A DNA stretch of 64,000 nucleotides from Streptomyces sp. WMMB303 (GTDB lineage: Bacteria; Actinomycetota; Actinomycetes; Streptomycetales; Streptomycetaceae), in NCBI RefSeq assembly GCF_029351045.1, contig NZ_JARKIN010000001.1, positions 3,274,501 through 3,338,500 of the forward strand, read 5' to 3'. Under the pieces are notes generated by a model that saw nothing but the letters and a program-made list of their open reading frames with translations, made no database searches and was not told the DNA's origin. The position numbers and the translations under genes were made by a program. Numbering within the stretch: the first letter of the stretch is position 1; every line of letters begins with the position of its first letter. This document shows, piece after piece, positions 57,654-64,000 of the stretch.

Positions 57654-58682
57654 GTGAGCAACGAGATCCGTGCCGGGTCACGCCATCGCCTCGACCACCT
57701 GCCGTCCGTCATCGCCCATCGTGGTGCCTCCGAGGCGGCACCCGAGCACACGCTGGCCGCCTATCGCCGGGCGATCGAAGAGGGCGCCGACGGGCTGGAG
57801 TGCGATGTACGGCTCACCGCGGACGGCCATCTGGTCTGCGTCCACGACCGCAGGGTGAACCGCACCTCCAACGGGCGCGGCGCCGTCTCCGCCCTGGAGC
57901 TCGCGGACCTGGCCGCCCTCGACTTCGGCTCGTGGCGGGACCGGCACGCCGACCTGTACGAGTCGCCGGACAGCGCACTGGACCCGAGCGCCGCCACGCA
58001 CGGCGGGGCGGCGAACCCGGCCGGCGCCCCCGAGCCCCCCGAGCCCCCCGACCGCTGCGCAGGAAGCCCGGTGCGCCGCAGCACGACACGACGCCCCAGC
58101 CCTGCCGGACCACCCGGCCCTGCGGAACGCCTCGGTACGGCGGAACCGCTCGGCGCGATGGGGCGGCTCGGGGTGGCGGCGGACCCGGAGAGCACCTCCG
58201 TCCTCACTCTCGACCGCCTTCTCACCCTGGTCGCCGAGGCACCGCGCCCGGTCGAACTGGCCATCGAGACCAAGCACCCCACCCGCTGGGCGGGCCAGGT
58301 GGAGGAGCGACTGCTGGAACTCCTGGACCGGCACCGGCTCCGCACACCGGTCCGCATCATGAGCTTCTCCGCGCGTTCCCTGCAGCGGGTCCGCATCGCG
58401 GCGCCGGAGATACCGACGGTGCTCCTGACCCAGTTCCTGCTCCCCCGCCACCGGGACGGCAGACTGCCGTACGGCGTGCGCACCGTCGGTCCCAGCATCC
58501 GCGTCCTGCGCAGCCATCCGGAGTACGTGGCCCGGGCGCACCGGGCCGGCCACGAGGTGCACGTGTGGACGGTCGACGAACCCGGGGACGTCGAGTTGTG
58601 CGTGCGGCTGGGGGTCGACGCCATCATCACCAACCGTCCCCGCCAGGTGCGCGCCCAACTCCGGCGCGGGCTTCCAGGTTGA
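57654..58682 (+). CDS. Glycerophosphodiester phosphodiesterase with low-complexity insertion
   Basis: A 342-residue GDPD. Catalytic motifs: IAHRGASEAAPEHTLAAYRRAIEEGADGLECDVRLTADGHLVCVHDRRVNRTSNG (about 20-75), supplying the two histidines and acidic metal ligands, then ELAIETKHPTRWAGQ and the C-terminal GHEVHVWTVDEPGDV and GVDAIITNRPRQV. It hydrolyses deacylated phospholipids to glycerol-3-phosphate. Between the DFGSWRDRHADLY strand and DRLLTLV lies an approximately 85-residue Pro/Gly/Ala insert absent from most family members, rather like the linkers in other proteins of this window. GTG at 57654; ribosome-binding site weak. Confidence 0.92.
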   Translation: MSNEIRAGSRHRLDHLPSVIAHRGASEAAPEHTLAAYRRAIEEGADGLECDVRLTADGHLVCVHDRRVNRTSNGRGAVSALELADLAALDFGSWRDRHADLYESPDSALDPSAATHGGAANPAGAPEPPEPPDRCAGSPVRRSTTRRPSPAGPPGPAERLGTAEPLGAMGRLGVAADPESTSVLTLDRLLTLVAEAPRPVELAIETKHPTRWAGQVEERLLELLDRHRLRTPVRIMSFSARSLQRVRIAAPEIPTVLLTQFLLPRHRDGRLPYGVRTVGPSIRVLRSHPEYVARAHRAGHEVHVWTVDEPGDVELCVRLGVDAIITNRPRQVRAQLRRGLPG

Positions 58683-58832
58683 GGACGCAGGAGCCGGTCG
58701 GAGGGCGTGCACCGGCGCACTCGGTGCTTATTGCAGCCGCGCGGGTGCGTCAAGAGAACGGGCGTGGCCGGTTTCCGCCGCACTCTGCTGGGGCATTCAT
58801 CCCGATGGCGTGGGGCAAAGGAGGTCTCGGGG

Positions 58833-59393
58833 GTGGCGTTGGTGGTGGCACAGGAGGTGCCTACTTCGTCGACCATGGCCGTGCCCCATGGTCCGTCGGG
58901 AGTACGCGTCGCACGGCGCAGGATGCGCGAGGAACTCCTCGCGTGCGGAGCACCCGACTCGGTGGTCGATGATGCGATCTTGATTCTTTCCGAACTTCTC
59001 AGCAACGCGTGCCGTCACGCGCGGCCGCTGCACGAGGAGACGACCGGAGCGAGCGGCGCGAGCAACCCGGTGGAGACCGTCAGGGCGTCGTGGCGCAGGG
59101 ACGTACGAGGCGAGGTGACCATCGCGGTCACGGACGGGGGCGGTCCGACCCGTCCACTTCCGGCCAAGCCTTCCGTCACCGCCCGCGGCGGCCGAGGGCT
59201 CGCCATCATCACGGCTCTCGCCCGCGACTGGGGGGTGCGTTCGGAACCCCGCACCCTCGCGGACGAGCCACCCGGGGTGACGGTCTGGGCGGTGCTGCGG
59301 CCCGACAGCTCGTTCAGCGGCCGAGTCGCCGCCAGCCTCGGAGGCGGGCTGAGCGGCGAGTTCGATCTGGCCTCCGTGGAGGAGCTCCGTTAG
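58833..59393 (+). CDS. HATPase_c_2 (RsbW-like anti-sigma kinase-type) regulator
   Basis: A 186-residue GHKL ATPase of the small RsbW/SpoIIAB-type group. N-box: DAILILSELLSNACRHARP; G1: TIAVTDGGGPTRP; G2: RGGRGLAIITALARDWGV; the lid ends with VTVWAVLRP. In Streptomyces many such proteins act as anti-sigma or anti-STAS kinases. The GTG at 58833 follows GGAGG at 58820-58824; the frame continues upstream to 58707 but without a ribosome-binding site. Possible partners in the window are the STAS protein (2131) and the SigF/SigN pair, but no adjacency supports this. Confidence 0.85.
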   Translation: MALVVAQEVPTSSTMAVPHGPSGVRVARRRMREELLACGAPDSVVDDAILILSELLSNACRHARPLHEETTGASGASNPVETVRASWRRDVRGEVTIAVTDGGGPTRPLPAKPSVTARGGRGLAIITALARDWGVRSEPRTLADEPPGVTVWAVLRPDSSFSGRVAASLGGGLSGEFDLASVEELR

Positions 59394-59614
59394 CCGGGGC
59401 GGTCCTCGACCGCCCCGCCCGGCGGGCGCCGGCCCCTCGACCCCAGTCGGTCCGCGTCGGCCGGTGGCGGCCCGTGTCCCCTCGACACCAAGTGTCCGCA
59501 CTGCGCCACGGCGAGCCCCGGTGCGCGCCGTGCCGAGTGCGGAGGGCGGCGGGTGCCGTCGAGCTACTAGGATCGCGGACTCCACAACCGCCGCACACCT
59601 GGAGAACCGCTCGC

Positions 59615-60619
59615 ATGGCAAAGAAGCGCCGACCCCAGACAGCCGCCGCGGCGCCCGCCGGAACCCCCGCGGGCGCGGCAGCAGCCGGAGACTACCCGGT
59701 GGTGGGAGCCCGGCAGCCCTGCCCGTGCGGTTCGGGCCGCCGCTACAAGGCGTGCCACGGCCGGGCGGCAGCGCAGGCGGCCACCGAGCTGGTGCGTCGC
59801 CCGTTCGAGGGTCTTCCCCACGAGTGCGACTGGGTCGCGATGCGCGAGCTGGTCCCGGCCGCCACGGCACGCCTCACACTCAAGGGCGGCCTGCCGGAGG
59901 GGGTCCCCGCAGTGACCCTGGCGACGGTGCTGCCGATGGCGTGGCCCGCGCTGCGTCGCGACAGCGGCGAGGTGCTGCTGGGCCTGCAGAACGACACCGC
60001 GTCCGGCGACATCAGCCGCGACCTGGCGGACACCCTGAACCGGGCGCTGGCCGCCGAGCCCGGTACGCCGGTCGCCGCGGGCCGTCCGGCGCCGGACGGC
60101 CCGCGACTGCAGGACCTGCTGGATCTGGAGGCGCCGTTCGTGCCGGAGGTGCACTCGGGCTTCGAGTTCTGGCTGGATGGCGAGGAGCAGGCGGCCGGTG
60201 AGGTGGCGGCCTCTCTGGAGAGTGCCAACGAGGCCGTCATCCCGACCGCCAGGCTCGCGTCCGTGGAGGGCGCGTACTGGTGCGAGGCGCCGGAGAAGAA
60301 CCATCTGCGCTGGGTGATGACCCACCCCGAGGAGCAGCTCCTGGACGCGCTCGCGCGGCTGCACGCGGCCGGCGCCTCGTCACTGGACGAGCCGGGCGGC
60401 GGCTCCGGGGACTCGCGGCTCGTGGGTTCCTTCCGCGCCCACGGTCTGACGGTGCCGGTGTGGGACCTGCCGCGCGGCATGAGGTCCGAGGACTGTGAGA
60501 AGCCCGCGGCGGGGTTCGCTGAACGGCTGGCGGAGGCACTGGCGGTCACGGCGCCGCTGACGTCCGAGGAGCGCCGCTCCCGGAGCGGCCTCACCAACCG
60601 TCAGGTAACCCTCAACTAA
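59615..60619 (+). CDS. DUF5926 family protein with SEC-C zinc motif
   Basis: A 334-residue protein. An N-terminal basic region is followed by a SEC-C zinc motif (PCPCGSGRRYKACHG, about residues 38-52; CxC...Cx8CH form), then a region typical of DUF5926 (LVRRPFEGLPHECDWVAMRELVPAATARLTL, GLQNDTASGDISRDLADTLNRAL, HPEEQLLDALARLHAAG, SFRAHGLTVPVWDLP). SEC-C motifs bind zinc in SecA and many other proteins; the role here is unknown. ATG 59615. The same gene order with the GDPD and HATPase genes is common in Streptomyces. Confidence 0.9.
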   Translation: MAKKRRPQTAAAAPAGTPAGAAAAGDYPVVGARQPCPCGSGRRYKACHGRAAAQAATELVRRPFEGLPHECDWVAMRELVPAATARLTLKGGLPEGVPAVTLATVLPMAWPALRRDSGEVLLGLQNDTASGDISRDLADTLNRALAAEPGTPVAAGRPAPDGPRLQDLLDLEAPFVPEVHSGFEFWLDGEEQAAGEVAASLESANEAVIPTARLASVEGAYWCEAPEKNHLRWVMTHPEEQLLDALARLHAAGASSLDEPGGGSGDSRLVGSFRAHGLTVPVWDLPRGMRSEDCEKPAAGFAERLAEALAVTAPLTSEERRSRSGLTNRQVTLN

Positions 60620-60777
60620 GGGGTTTCGGCGGGATCCTGTGTGGATTCGGCGAAGGTTTCACGACCGTGACTCCCGTCACACTGACACCTCAACTCGCCC
60701 TGCCCACAGGTAAATCGGCGTCCGGATCTGGGCGATCGAATTTGCTAACCGCCGATCTCTTGTTACCGTTCTAAGAG

Positions 60778-60822
60778 CCCGGTCGCTGGTGCATCCCCCG
60801 TCGCCAGCGACCGGGTTCTTTT
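60778..60822 (+). terminator. Strong intrinsic terminator with C-rich loop, possible small RNA
   Basis: Perfect 12-base arms CCCGGTCGCTGG (60778-60789) and CCAGCGACCGGG (60804-60815) followed by TTCTTTT, a canonical Rho-independent terminator 158 bases after the DUF5926 stop. The loop reads CATCCCCCGT. Upstream TTGCTA (60742-60747) and TACCGT, 16 bases apart, could be a promoter for a short RNA ending at this terminator. The C-rich loop recalls actinobacterial 6C RNAs, but only one stem and five C are seen, so no ncRNA is called. Confidence 0.7.
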
Positions 60823-60892
60823 GTGCCCGGCGTCGGCCGGTCCCGCCGACGTCGGCGAACTCCTCTCACGACACGGTGAGTTGACTTCCCCC

Positions 60893-61456
60893 CTACGGCC
60901 GGCGGTCGCTTCCGGCACGCAGCAGCCGGTCCCCGTTCACCGAGCTGACCTCGGCCACCGCGGAGTAGGCGTGCGCCGCCAGCGGTGGACGGTCATCCGA
61001 GGTCTCCGGGGTCCCGTCGCGCGGCGTCTCGCAGACGCCGCCCTCGTGCCCGTCACGCAGGACGCAGCGCACCCGCGCCGTCCGCCCGTCCGGCCCGTGC
61101 AGGGTGAGAAGAGCGGGCAGCCGGCTGCCGGTCGGATTGCGGTAGTACGTACGGGCCCAGGTATCACCGCCTTCGGTCAACACGCAGACCCGGGCCGCCA
61201 CACCATGGGGCGAGACGATTTCCAGCCCGCACGAGGTGGCCTGATCCCCCTGTCCGGACGAGGGGGAAGCGGAGGAGTGCGCCCCGGGTGTTCCGTTCCC
61301 GGCCTGCCGTGGCTGGGCGGCCTGGAACACCTCCGCGGCCAGACGCGCGTCCTCGCCCGCCACCGCCGCCGCGAGGGGCACCGCGGCGACGAGCGCCACC
61401 GCGCTGGCGAGTGTGACCACACGGAGCCGGGAAGCTCTCTGTTGCGGCTGGTGCAT
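60893..61456 (-). CDS. Secreted hypothetical protein (187 aa)
   Basis: A 187-residue exported protein. Signal-like N-terminus MHQPQQRASRLRVVTLASAVALVAAVPLAAAVAGEDARLAAEVF; a Ser/Gly-rich linker (AHSSASPSSGQGDQ); a beta-rich domain with three cysteines (SCGLEIVSPHGVAARVCVLTEGGDTWARTYYRNPTGSRLPALLTLHGPDG, RVRCVLRDGHEGGVCETPRDG). No domain recognised; the paired cysteines suggest disulphides in the envelope or medium. The start ATG at 61454-61456 follows AGGTGGG. It ends facing the terminator. Confidence 0.75.
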   Translation of the reverse strand: MHQPQQRASRLRVVTLASAVALVAAVPLAAAVAGEDARLAAEVFQAAQPRQAGNGTPGAHSSASPSSGQGDQATSCGLEIVSPHGVAARVCVLTEGGDTWARTYYRNPTGSRLPALLTLHGPDGRTARVRCVLRDGHEGGVCETPRDGTPETSDDRPPLAAHAYSAVAEVSSVNGDRLLRAGSDRRP

Positions 61457-61769
61457 GAGGGAACCCACCTGGGACGCGGAGAGGACCGGACCGACTGATG
61501 AGGTGAACATATCGGGACCGAGGGGCCGCCGAGGCGCTACAGCGACCTGTTTCCCCCGTAACTCCGGTCGGCTGCTACCCGTACGGGGGAATGACCGCAT
61601 CGCCGGGCCGCCACCGGGCCCGGTACAGGTGACACCGAGCCGCCCCGGGCTCGGGACGACCGGCTCGGAAACGCCCGGCCCTGGCGCAGTCGGCGCACGG
61701 CACATCGACGCACGGCGCATCGACGTACGGCGGCGCGTCGGCGCACGAGGGTCGTGCCGTGCGCGTCGC
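61457..61769. other. Spacer between leftward genes with short repeats
   Basis: No gene supported. Around 61685-61745 words of the form CGGCGCAC and CATCGACG recur four or five times (for example CACGGCACATCGACGCACGG). Promoter of the secreted-protein gene lies near 61500-61520 (GAACATATCGGG), a local AT-rich spot. Confidence 0.35.
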
Positions 61770-62492
61770 TCAGTAGGCCAGCCGGCTTCCGCTGTCCGGG
61801 GACGCGGCGCTCTCCTCGACCAGCACGTCGAGCAGCGTCTCCATCCGGGGCAGCCACGGACGGCCCGCGTCCGCGCGGTCCGGCTCCCGCTCCCAGCGCA
61901 CCTTGCCCGCACCGGTGAGCGAGCCGGGGAGTGCCACATAACCCCCGTCGCCGTGGAACCGCAGCGAGCTGGGTACCCGGTCCTGGGCGTACAGCAGTTC
62001 GCCCAGCTCTTCGAGGCCGTACGGCTCGACCAGCACCGAGAAGCGGGTGGGCGTCGCGATCACCGGGCCGACGCGGACGCCGGTGCGGTCGAACGTCGCG
62101 AGTGCCCGTGCCCCGGCGACAGCCGGAAGACTCAGCGCGCAGGGCGCGGTGCCGCCGGTCGCGAGGATGACGGAGGCGTCCGGCCTGTTCCGCCACCACC
62201 AGCGGACCATCGTCGGGTCGGTGGTGGCCGCCAGCAGCACGGGATCGAAGGGGTGTGCCCCAGGAACCACGCACTCAGGGTCCGGGCACGCGCACACAGC
62301 CGACGCGCCGCGGGTCCCCGGGGCGGTCAGAGCGGCGCCCGGCACCACCGGCCACTGCCACTGGGCGGCCGCCGTCAGCGCCGTGCTCCGCATCGGTGAC
62401 CTGTGGTTGTACCGTCCGGACCGCGCCCAGAGCCGTCGGCCCTGGAGCTGCGCCCAGGCCCGGAGGGAGCGCCTTCCGAGGATCTCGCGCAT
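61770..62492 (-). CDS. Bifunctional DNA primase/polymerase (prim-pol)-like protein
   Basis: A 240-residue protein resembling the N-terminal prim-pol domain family as found in actinomycetes: LTAAAQWQWPVVPGAALTAPG, then the Cys-rich CACPDPECVVPGAHPF segment, DPTMVRWWWRNRPDASVILATGG and a late AALPGSLTGAGKVRWE-like end (VALPGSLTGAGKVRWEREP). The LATG and acidic positions are in the family order, but classical catalytic DxD residues are not evident to me, so activity is uncertain. No helicase or plasmid genes are adjacent; in Streptomyces such chromosomal copies occur near this GAF gene. ATG 62490-62492 with GGAAAGGAA upstream. Confidence 0.75.
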   Translation of the reverse strand: MREILGRRSLRAWAQLQGRRLWARSGRYNHRSPMRSTALTAAAQWQWPVVPGAALTAPGTRGASAVCACPDPECVVPGAHPFDPVLLAATTDPTMVRWWWRNRPDASVILATGGTAPCALSLPAVAGARALATFDRTGVRVGPVIATPTRFSVLVEPYGLEELGELLYAQDRVPSSLRFHGDGGYVALPGSLTGAGKVRWEREPDRADAGRPWLPRMETLLDVLVEESAASPDSGSRLAY

Positions 62493-63088
62493 GAGCGCTC
62501 GTTCCTTTCCGTGAACGCCGAACAACGCCTATTTCATGAACACCGCAAACACCGCCAACTGGCCGTGCCGACCGATCTCTAGCTCACTTCACCATGGGGA
62601 ACGCTGGTGACCGTGCGTGCCGAACAGCGCATCATGTTGCGGGTCGAGCGTGGAACGTGGCGGGGGGTGGCGCGCACATGGCGTTCGGTCCGTGGACTGC
62701 CACCTGCGCCGGTGCTGCTCGTACTTGCTCGTCTTGTACCGGGGACCGCTCGTGGTCCGCCGTACCGCGCATGTGCTGACTGGTGCAATCCTGCGGCTGA
62801 TGCCCTCCCGCAAGAAGCGGGCGGGCCTGCGCCCGCTGCTCCCTAGGACGCCGTGACTCTCCACAGGGTTCCGTACCCGCAACAGCGGTGCCAACGCGCC
62901 GCTGAATGGCCTCAGTCGACAGCAGTATGCACGCCATGTGGGCGATTTTCCGCCAATCTTCTCACCCCTCGGCCTGCCCTCGTGAGACAGGTCCGCTCGC
63001 CGGACATTCTCGGCACTGCAGCGTACGTGCTGGACATGCCCCAACGGCATGTGTAGATGTAGTGGCATTGATAGCGGAGCAGCATGAC
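62493..63088. other. AT-richer spacer with no supported gene
   Basis: Several open frames of 60-80 codons exist on both strands but none has coding-like composition or a recognisable protein; the starts lack good ribosome-binding sites. Local GC is visibly lower than average. It contains the divergent promoters of the prim-pol-like and GAF genes and the inverted repeat listed next. Confidence 0.4.
63034..63052. promoter_or_regulatory. Inverted repeat ACATGCC-CCAAC-GGCATGT
   Basis: Perfect 7-base arms with a 5-base spacer, 36 bases upstream of the GAF gene start. Candidate regulatory site; regulator unknown. Confidence 0.5.
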
Positions 63089-64000
63089 ATGGGGGTTTGC
63101 GATGCTATTGGGACAGTTCACCCGCAGCCCGAGCTGCCGCCCATGACCTCCTCGCGCCTGCCGAAAGTGGCTGGAATCCAGTCGTCGGTTTCCTCGAACC
63201 CGTCGCCGGCCGCCGCGGCCTCCACCGCCGCGGCCTCCACGGCGGCCCCGGGGCCCGCTGTCCCTGCTTCTTCTGCCGCGTGCGCTGCGGATTCATCCGC
63301 GCGGGCCACCGCGCTCGGCCCCGGAGGCTCACCGGCCGACCGGGACCGGATCGGTGACCTCTCCTCCCTTCACGACCTCACCATTCGTCTCGTTCGCACC
63401 ACGAGCCTCGACTCGGCGCTCCGGGAGACGCTGCGCGCCGGCGCCACGCTGCTGGGCGCCCCCCGCGGCATGGTCGCGCTCGCGCCCGGCACCGATCCTG
63501 GAAGCGAACCCTCCGATTCCCCGGAGCGGGCCACCGAACGCACCATCGGCCTCGGCCTCGGGCGTGCCGACCTGGGGCAGATCGAGACCGTTCCGCGTTT
63601 TTCCGCCACCTACGCGCGCGTCCTCGACGCGGAAACCGACCGCAGCCGTACCACCGGACCGGATGCCGGACGCGGCCATACGGCCGGACCGGACACCCGC
63701 CCGGCGGACGAGACGGACGGGACTCATGCGGCCGACGGAGCGAGCCGACCGCACCAGCCCGGCCGCGGCCCCGACCACGAAACCGGCCACGAGCCCGCCC
63801 CGGGCGAGGCCGGAGCGAGCGCCTCCGAGGCGGAGTCCGTACCCGACCCGGGTGCCGGGCTCGCCCACCCCGCCCTGATCTGCCCCGACATCGCGGCCGA
63901 CCAGGCGCTCTCCCCCCGGCACCGGGAGGTCGCGGCCCGCCTCGGCTACGCGGCCACCTACGGCGTGCCGCTCACCACCGGGTCCGGCACCCGGCTCGGC
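63089..64000 (+). CDS. GAF-domain sensor/regulator protein (partial, N-terminus)
   Basis: The gene runs off the right end; 304 codons are present. ATG 63089 begins MGVCDAIGTVHPQPELPPM; an internal ATG (63143) gives the alternative MTSSRLPKVAG. After an Ala/Ser-rich stretch of about 60 residues comes a signature of Streptomyces GAF sensors: SLHDLTIRLVRTTSLDSALRETLRAGATLLGAPRGMVALAP. A disordered insert of about 90 residues (RTTGPDAGRGHTAGPDTRPADE...) interrupts the GAF fold before it resumes with LICPDIAADQALSPRHREVAARLGYAATYGVPLTTGSG. The missing C-terminus usually carries a DNA-binding or ANTAR output domain, so output is unknown. Confidence 0.8.
   Translation, partial: MGVCDAIGTVHPQPELPPMTSSRLPKVAGIQSSVSSNPSPAAAASTAAASTAAPGPAVPASSAACAADSSARATALGPGGSPADRDRIGDLSSLHDLTIRLVRTTSLDSALRETLRAGATLLGAPRGMVALAPGTDPGSEPSDSPERATERTIGLGLGRADLGQIETVPRFSATYARVLDAETDRSRTTGPDAGRGHTAGPDTRPADETDGTHAADGASRPHQPGRGPDHETGHEPAPGEAGASASEAESVPDPGAGLAHPALICPDIAADQALSPRHREVAARLGYAATYGVPLTTGSGTRLG

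Noticed and set aside
60778..60822. 6C RNA gene
   Set aside because: Only one hairpin and five C in the loop, while the 6C family has two C-rich stem-loops; kept as terminator or uncharacterised small RNA.
62594..62856. Overlapping 60-80 codon frames in the spacer before the GAF gene
   Set aside because: Three different frames overlap, none with coding-like composition or ribosome-binding site.
1..64000. CRISPR array, prophage or biosynthetic gene cluster
   Set aside because: No spaced direct repeats with Cas genes, no structural phage genes and no PKS, NRPS or terpene synthase motifs were seen; DHA2 exporters and a monooxygenase alone are not a cluster.

Overview
The window is chromosomal DNA from a high-GC actinomycete, almost certainly a Streptomyces. 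The support is very GC-rich coding sequence, GTG/TTG starts with overlapping stop-start junctions, a subtilisin-inhibitor (SSI) gene, SigF/SigN-type sigma factors, mycothiol-dependent DinB-fold enzymes, and the order upp / tadA-associated gene / tadA / sigF-like pair, which I recall from the S. coelicolor core chromosome. No replication origin, phage structural genes, CRISPR array or recognisable biosynthetic cluster is visible.

Layout. 1-2500: tail of a UvrA-like ATPase, an SDR/cupin pair and a STAS-domain protein. 2769-6150: complete tctCBA tripartite tricarboxylate transporter operon. 6381-10394: a mycothiol-dependent-isomerase-like protein, a DedA membrane protein and a secreted M28 aminopeptidase followed by a palindrome built around two DnaA boxes. 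10662-14706: conserved block with a VapB-like protein, LytR_C protein, upp, tadA and tRNA-Ser(CGA). 14651-17603: a roughly 3 kb decayed integrative element inserted into that tRNA-Ser, with attL and attR, arm-type repeats, the C-terminal remnant of a tyrosine integrase, a KorSA-like GntR regulator and five tightly coupled small genes. 17975-29825: transporters paired with regulators (monooxygenase + DHA2 exporter + TetR; sodium:solute symporter; MFS + CGNR regulator), a 42-residue small ORF and a quinone-type oxidoreductase. 30178-32200: two paralogous SigB/F/G-class sigma factors. 33274-40227: MarR operator, MarR, an unusual exporter fused to carboxypeptidase-regulatory-like domains, YceI, TetR, a receiver-less OmpR-type DNA-binding protein and a DUF1963 protein. 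40749-42416: Phd/RelE toxin-antitoxin pair, tRNA-Arg(ACG) and tRNA-Ser(GCT). 42835-50484: SSI inhibitor, a 1568-residue PAS/degenerate-kinase/receiver-like protein and a fatty-acyl-CoA ligase. 50816-60619: SigE-family ECF sigma factor, DUF1906 protein, Asn-rich secreted protein, DinB-like protein, tRNA-Ser(TGA), HtrA protease, glycerophosphodiesterase, HATPase regulator and SEC-C protein. 60893-64000: secreted protein, prim-pol-like protein and the start of a GAF-domain protein.

How the parts connect. TadA's only known bacterial tRNA substrate, tRNA-Arg(ACG), is encoded in the same window. Several exporters sit beside a local repressor with a visible inverted-repeat operator (TetR at 21964-21986, MarR at 33274-33315), which points to ligand-induced efflux. 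Three tRNA-Ser genes and one tRNA-Arg act as landmarks; one tRNA-Ser is an attachment site. Several membrane proteins (DedA, PutP-like, HtrA, TctB) carry long low-complexity tails or loops. Functional calls rest on reading motifs and context only; no database search was run.
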